This document shows positions 60,472-64,000 of a stretch of 64,000 nt of DNA, piece by piece (position 1 is the first letter of the stretch; every line of letters starts with the position of its first letter). The notes below the pieces were generated by a model. That model was not told the origin of the DNA. It searched no databases and saw only the letters and a list, made by a program, of their open reading frames with translations. A program made the position numbers and the translations under genes. This DNA is from Celerinatantimonas sp046054195 (lineage in GTDB: Bacteria > Pseudomonadota > Gammaproteobacteria > Enterobacterales > Celerinatantimonadaceae), in assembly GCF_046054195.1 (NCBI RefSeq), contig NZ_JBEQCS010000008.1, positions 124,001 to 188,000 of the forward strand, in the 5' to 3' direction.

Positions 60472-61710
60472 TCCCGGCATCCACTGCGCTCTTGCCGGGC
60501 TACATCGGTGGTGATGATCTGGAGTGTTCTACAGGTTTTCGTAGCCCGGGTGAAATGAAATGGAACCCGGGGATATTGGCTTGTTTGATGTTCGTGTATC
60601 GAATTCGGGAATTTCCCGGCATCCGCTGCGCTCCTACCGGGCTACATCGGTGGTGGTGATCTTGGATTTTCTAAGGATTATCGTGGCCCGGGTGAAATGA
60701 AATGGAACCCGGGGATGTTGGCTTGTGTGTTGCGAGCATATTAATTTGGGGGAATTTCCCGGCATCCGCTGCGCTCTTGCCGGCTACATCGATGGTGGAT
60801 CTTGGCAATGTTCCACAGGTTTTGTAGCCCGGGTGAAATGAAATGGAACCCGGGGATGTGAGCTTGTTTGATGCGTACATATTGATTTTGGGGGATTTCC
60901 CGGCATCCGCTGCGCTCCTACCGGGCTACATTGATGCTGGTGATCTGGAGATGTTCCACAGGTTTCGTAACCCGGGTGAAATGAAATGGAACCCGGGGAT
61001 GTGGGCTTGTGTGTTGCGTGCATATTAATTTGGGGGAATTTCCCGGCATCCGCTGCGCTCTTGCCGGGCTACATCGGTGGTGATGATCTGGAGTGTTCTA
61101 CAGGTTTTCGTAGCCCGGGTGAAATGAAATGGAACCCGGGGGTATGAGCCTGTGTGATGCGTGTGTGTTAATTTGGGGGATTTCCCGGCATCCGCTGCGC
61201 TCCTGCCGGGCTACATCGGTGGTGGTCTTGGCAATTTTCCACGGGGTTTCGTAGCCCGGGTGGAATGAAATGGAACCCGGGAATGTGAACTTGTTTGATG
61301 CGTGCACGTTGACTTGGGGAATTTCCCGGCATCCGCTGCGCTCTTGCCGGGCTACATCGGTGGTGATGATCTGGAGTGTTCTACAGGTTTTCGTAGCCCG
61401 GGTGAAATGAAATGGAACCCGGGGATGTGGGCTTGTTTGATGCGTGCATATTGATTTGGGGAATTTCCCGGCATCCGCTTCGCTCCTGCCGGGCTACATC
61501 GGTGGTGGTGATCTTGGATTTTCTAATGGTTTCTGTAGCCCGGGTGAAATGAAATGGAACCCGGGGATGTGGGCTTGTCTGATGTGTGCATGTTTATTTG
61601 GAGAAAATCCCGGCATCCGCTTCGCTCCTGCCGGGCTACATCGGTGGTGGTGATCTTGAATTTTCTAAGGATTATCGTAGCCCGGGTGAAATGAAATGGA
61701 ACCCGGGGGC
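60472..61710 (+). repeat. REP-like tandem array 2, nine units of about 142 bp
   Basis: The same A and B elements as in the first array occur here in opposite orientation: B (CCCGGCATCCGCTGCGCTC plus CTGCCGGGCTACA) then A (TAGCCCGGGTGAAATGAAAT plus GGAACCCGGG). B elements start near 60474, 60614, 60757, 60899, 61043, 61185, 61327, 61468 and 61610. The spacers differ from array 1 but are conserved among units (GGTGGTGATCTTGGATTTTC). Short open frames inside the array are by-products. Nothing else is seen in the 1.3 kb. Confidence 0.87.
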
Positions 61711-61739
61711 ACTCGGGGGATTCTATCGCAGTCATAAAA

Positions 61740-61774
61740 TAAAAAATCCCGGCATTGCCAAGCATTGCCGGGAT
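61740..61774 (-). terminator. Terminator of the GldG/DUF4340 operon
   Basis: On the minus strand ATCCCGGCAATGC and GCATTGCCGGGAT type arms form a strong stem followed by TTTTTT. It lies 22 bp past the DUF4340 stop. Its CCCGGCATT start resembles the neighbouring REP-like B element and may derive from one. Confidence 0.8.
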
Positions 61775-61796
61775 AGAGAGCTAAATTACACGGTGG

Positions 61797-62732
61797 TTAT
61801 TTCGAACCTGTAGCCGCCACTTTACTCTTTTTTGCTTTGACTTTGACCGGATGAAACAGGTTATGAGCGGTGGCTTTTAAAAGCTGCTCATATTGTCCCT
61901 GGTTGATAACAAAGTGCTGTTTGTAATCGCTTCGGCTAATCTGGTAGCGCTTGTTTTGATGATAAAGCTGATAGCGATAATCATGTTTGCCAGAGGTGAC
62001 ATTTAATGTGAGCTCTGCGGCTGTCTTAATCGGCATTTTCGCAACGTTCTGCACACTTAAATTGGCCAGTGCATCAGCAATTTCTGCGGCATGAGTTTGA
62101 CTGACAACCTCTTTTAAATGGCTGTGTTTCGAGCCATTTCGCCACACTTGTTTTTGCTTGATGATGCTAAATGAAGGCCCCTTAATCGAGTCACAGGTTG
62201 CTGCAAGCAGCGTTTTATCAAGCCATTGCTGAGCATTAACGCCAAGTGGTGATGCGCTTAGATGAACCTGATAAATCGCTTTATCTTGAGCTTGACGTAA
62301 GCTGCGCTGGTGGTAATTTGGCTCACTTCCCAGATAAAAATCAGCGACCGTTTTACCTTTTGCTTTGATAGTAATATGGCGTTTGAAATTATCCTTTGCC
62401 ACTTGAAAGCGTTTTTGTGCACTCGTGCTGTTGGCAATGGGCCAATCGACTTGAACCTGGCGCAGTTGGCTTAACAGGTTTGCGATTTTAGCACTATCTG
62501 CTGGCAGGTTATCAAGACTTGGCAGTTGCCATGTACCATTGACGCGTTTGAGCGTGAGCTGTTTTTTCGCCGACTGCACACTTAAATAATTGACTTCAGT
62601 GGTGTCAAACTTAAACAGTGAGTGTCTCTTCGCTTGTTGGCGAAGCTGTGATGAGTGAACCCAAAAGCCGGCACAAACTGCAGCCTGAATAACAACTAAG
62701 GCCGCCAAGGATATTGTGATTTTTCTTAACAT
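61797..62732 (-). CDS. DUF4340 domain protein
   Basis: 311 aa. The N-terminal membrane segment (about 6-24) anchors a periplasmic region with the DUF4340 pattern (VNYLSVQSAKKQLTLKRVNGTWQLP, ADSAKIANLLSQL). It is 2 bp downstream of the GldG-like gene. DUF4340 proteins usually close an operon for a GldA/GldF-type ABC exporter. The function is unknown. Good operon support. Confidence 0.85.
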   Translation of the reverse strand: MLRKITISLAALVVIQAAVCAGFWVHSSQLRQQAKRHSLFKFDTTEVNYLSVQSAKKQLTLKRVNGTWQLPSLDNLPADSAKIANLLSQLRQVQVDWPIANSTSAQKRFQVAKDNFKRHITIKAKGKTVADFYLGSEPNYHQRSLRQAQDKAIYQVHLSASPLGVNAQQWLDKTLLAATCDSIKGPSFSIIKQKQVWRNGSKHSHLKEVVSQTHAAEIADALANLSVQNVAKMPIKTAAELTLNVTSGKHDYRYQLYHQNKRYQISRSDYKQHFVINQGQYEQLLKATAHNLFHPVKVKAKKSKVAATGSK

Positions 62733-62734
62733 GA

Positions 62735-64000
62735 TTACTCCTGAATATCCAGTAACTGCTGATAGCGGCGCATGGCCGAGCGGCGGCGTATTTTACGAAT
62801 AATGGCAATGATTATGAGTAAAATAGCGGCCAATGCATAATTGAGATATTCCCAGAACAGTTGGGCTTGGTGCCCCATTGGCATAAGCGTGCGATCAAAA
62901 TGCGAGCGCGAATGAATAGACAACAATGCCGTATCATCCAATGCGTAATGGGCGGCGTTGTTGATAAGCTTCAGGCTATTGAGGTAGCGGCTGCGATTGG
63001 CGCTGCCAGTAAGTTGAAGAATTTCATCGCGTAACATCGCCGAAGAGCTCACGACAATCAATCGTGCTGAAGACGAAGACTGATTGAGTTGACTTTCTAC
63101 CGATGGTTTTGGCAAGTGCTTATCTGCTTTGGCCGATTTTTTATTTTGAGTCGCTTTTGTCACGGCTGCTTTAGCCGCGGCCAATGGCGATGGCTTACCT
63201 GCAAAGTAAGATTTAAATTGCCCTTTGACAATAACCCCTAACAGTTGTGATTGAGTTTTGCCTTCAGGGGTAAATGGTAAGATCTGATTGCCTTGAATTT
63301 GTGGCATCACATCAGTTTTATCGCTGAGCCAACTGCCTTTTGAGCTTTGAATCAGTTTCACCACTTTCATCCCTTTTGGCTCTTTCACTGAGATGGGGGA
63401 GGCCCAAGGGATTGTAAGCTGCTCAAGATTTTCGGTTATCGGGTTATGTTGATTTAATCCATGAGCGCGAACATCGGCAAAATAGGGGTAATCAATCATA
63501 TCAAACTGGCGAATCGGGACGCCGCCAACATTGCGTGTGACTGGGATAGGCAGTGCACTGTTTTGCGGATCCATGACCAATTTTTTGCCAATATTGATGC
63601 CTTGCGCTTTGAGCCATTTTAATAACAGGCTTGATTGCGGATTCATCTGAATACCCGACTGGTTAAACTGCAACTGGTAGGGTGATGCCGCAGTAATAAC
63701 AGTCCCGCCCTGCATCAGATATTGATCGATGGCAAATAGCTGCTTGCGATTGAGCTGGTTTTCCCCGGCGATTACTAACAAGTCCGCATCACCACTGACA
63801 TGGCCATTGGCGAGAGTCTCTTTGCGCACATCAAAATCTTGGCTCAGATAGCGGGTCAGCTGGCTATAACGCGGGCCTCGATAATAAGGTGATGCTTGCC
63901 CTGGCGTCACTAATGCAATGGTTTTGGTAAAGCCATGAGCAAAGTGTTTTATGCCAGCTTGCAGGTTACGTTTAAAATCATTGCCTTTGATGTTACCAAG
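62735..64000 (-). CDS. GldG-like ABC transporter auxiliary protein, 5' end cut by window
   Basis: Open from the right edge of the window to the stop at 62735; the true start lies outside. The visible 421 residues include KTIALVTPGQASPYY and the domain LLVIAGENQLNRKQLFAIDQYLMQGGTVI, typical of the GldG/YkuD-like extracytoplasmic subunit of uncharacterised ABC systems. One C-terminal membrane segment (YALAAILLIIIAIIRKIRRR) is followed by a short basic tail. A GTG at 63910 could be mistaken for the start. The ATPase and permease should lie just beyond the window. Confidence 0.85.
   Translation of the reverse strand, partial: LGNIKGNDFKRNLQAGIKHFAHGFTKTIALVTPGQASPYYRGPRYSQLTRYLSQDFDVRKETLANGHVSGDADLLVIAGENQLNRKQLFAIDQYLMQGGTVITAASPYQLQFNQSGIQMNPQSSLLLKWLKAQGINIGKKLVMDPQNSALPIPVTRNVGGVPIRQFDMIDYPYFADVRAHGLNQHNPITENLEQLTIPWASPISVKEPKGMKVVKLIQSSKGSWLSDKTDVMPQIQGNQILPFTPEGKTQSQLLGVIVKGQFKSYFAGKPSPLAAAKAAVTKATQNKKSAKADKHLPKPSVESQLNQSSSSARLIVVSSSAMLRDEILQLTGSANRSRYLNSLKLINNAAHYALDDTALLSIHSRSHFDRTLMPMGHQAQLFWEYLNYALAAILLIIIAIIRKIRRRSAMRRYQQLLDIQE

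Noticed and set aside
60474..61770. CRISPR array
   Set aside because: Units of about 142 bp with palindromic elements and conserved spacers are not direct repeats with unique spacers, and no cas gene is present.
60671..61813. Several 60-80-codon frames in the repeat array, with recurring HKPTSPGSISFHPG-like peptides
   Set aside because: They are translations of the REP-like repeat and exist on both strands; there are no ribosome sites.

Overview
The window reads as chromosomal DNA of a facultative marine or aquatic gammaproteobacterium related to the Vibrio/Aeromonas/Alteromonas part of the class. Many proteins (RsmC, ThiB, Udp, RlmI, RlmJ, ModF, PldA, YjjG) align closely from memory with the E. 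coli proteins, and several lineage-typical small families (DUF2956, DUF5062, DUF2333, CLCA_X) are present. A Celerinatantimonas-like genome is one possibility, but the species cannot be fixed without a search.

Layout. 1-4.3 kb: 3' part of rsmC, a structured leader or small RNA with a terminator in front of dapA, a degenerate GGDEF protein, and a kinase resembling thiamine kinase. 4.3-7.6 kb: thiBPQ thiamine ABC transporter, overlapping a divergent enolase that is co-transcribed with a universal stress protein. 9.5-14 kb: a tightly overlapping five-gene lipid-modification operon (NTF2-like, SDR, FAD oxidoreductase, DUF1365, Cfa). 14-17.2 kb: rlmJ, cvfB-like and uraA.

17.2-28.4 kb is the main accessory region, an orphan type VI secretion island: hcp, vgrG, a DUF4123 adaptor, an unrecognised 582-residue putative effector, and five tandem paralogous lipoprotein genes that look like an immunity array. 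The array has conserved hairpins between its members and evidence of recent duplication and recombination. Upstream of hcp lie two palindromes 40 bp apart and a sigma-54-like promoter.

28.4-48.7 kb is housekeeping and transport: udp, a LysR/MFS pair, a Fur-controlled small RNA with RyhB-like features between convergent genes, a GST, a DEAD-box helicase, a voltage-gated K+ channel, an MscS channel, a diguanylate cyclase, DUF2333 with a TrmH-like methyltransferase, a sugar porter, a TetR regulator with yjjG, MaoC, glutathione peroxidase, and modF with a degenerate first ATPase domain.

49.4-54.9 kb is a phosphonate or phosphoester uptake locus: ABC transporter, alkaline-phosphatase-superfamily hydrolase, and a divergent GntR/UTRA regulator with matching operators. 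55-58 kb carries a riboflavin-synthase paralogue, pldA and an Lrp regulator. 58.1-61.7 kb holds two mirror-image arrays of REP-like repeats (6 units of about 111 bp, 9 units of about 142 bp) flanking rlmI and the tRNA-Phe/tRNA-Asn genes. The window ends in a DUF4340/GldG-like pair cut by the right edge.

All calls rest on reading the sequence and remembered family knowledge. No database search was run.
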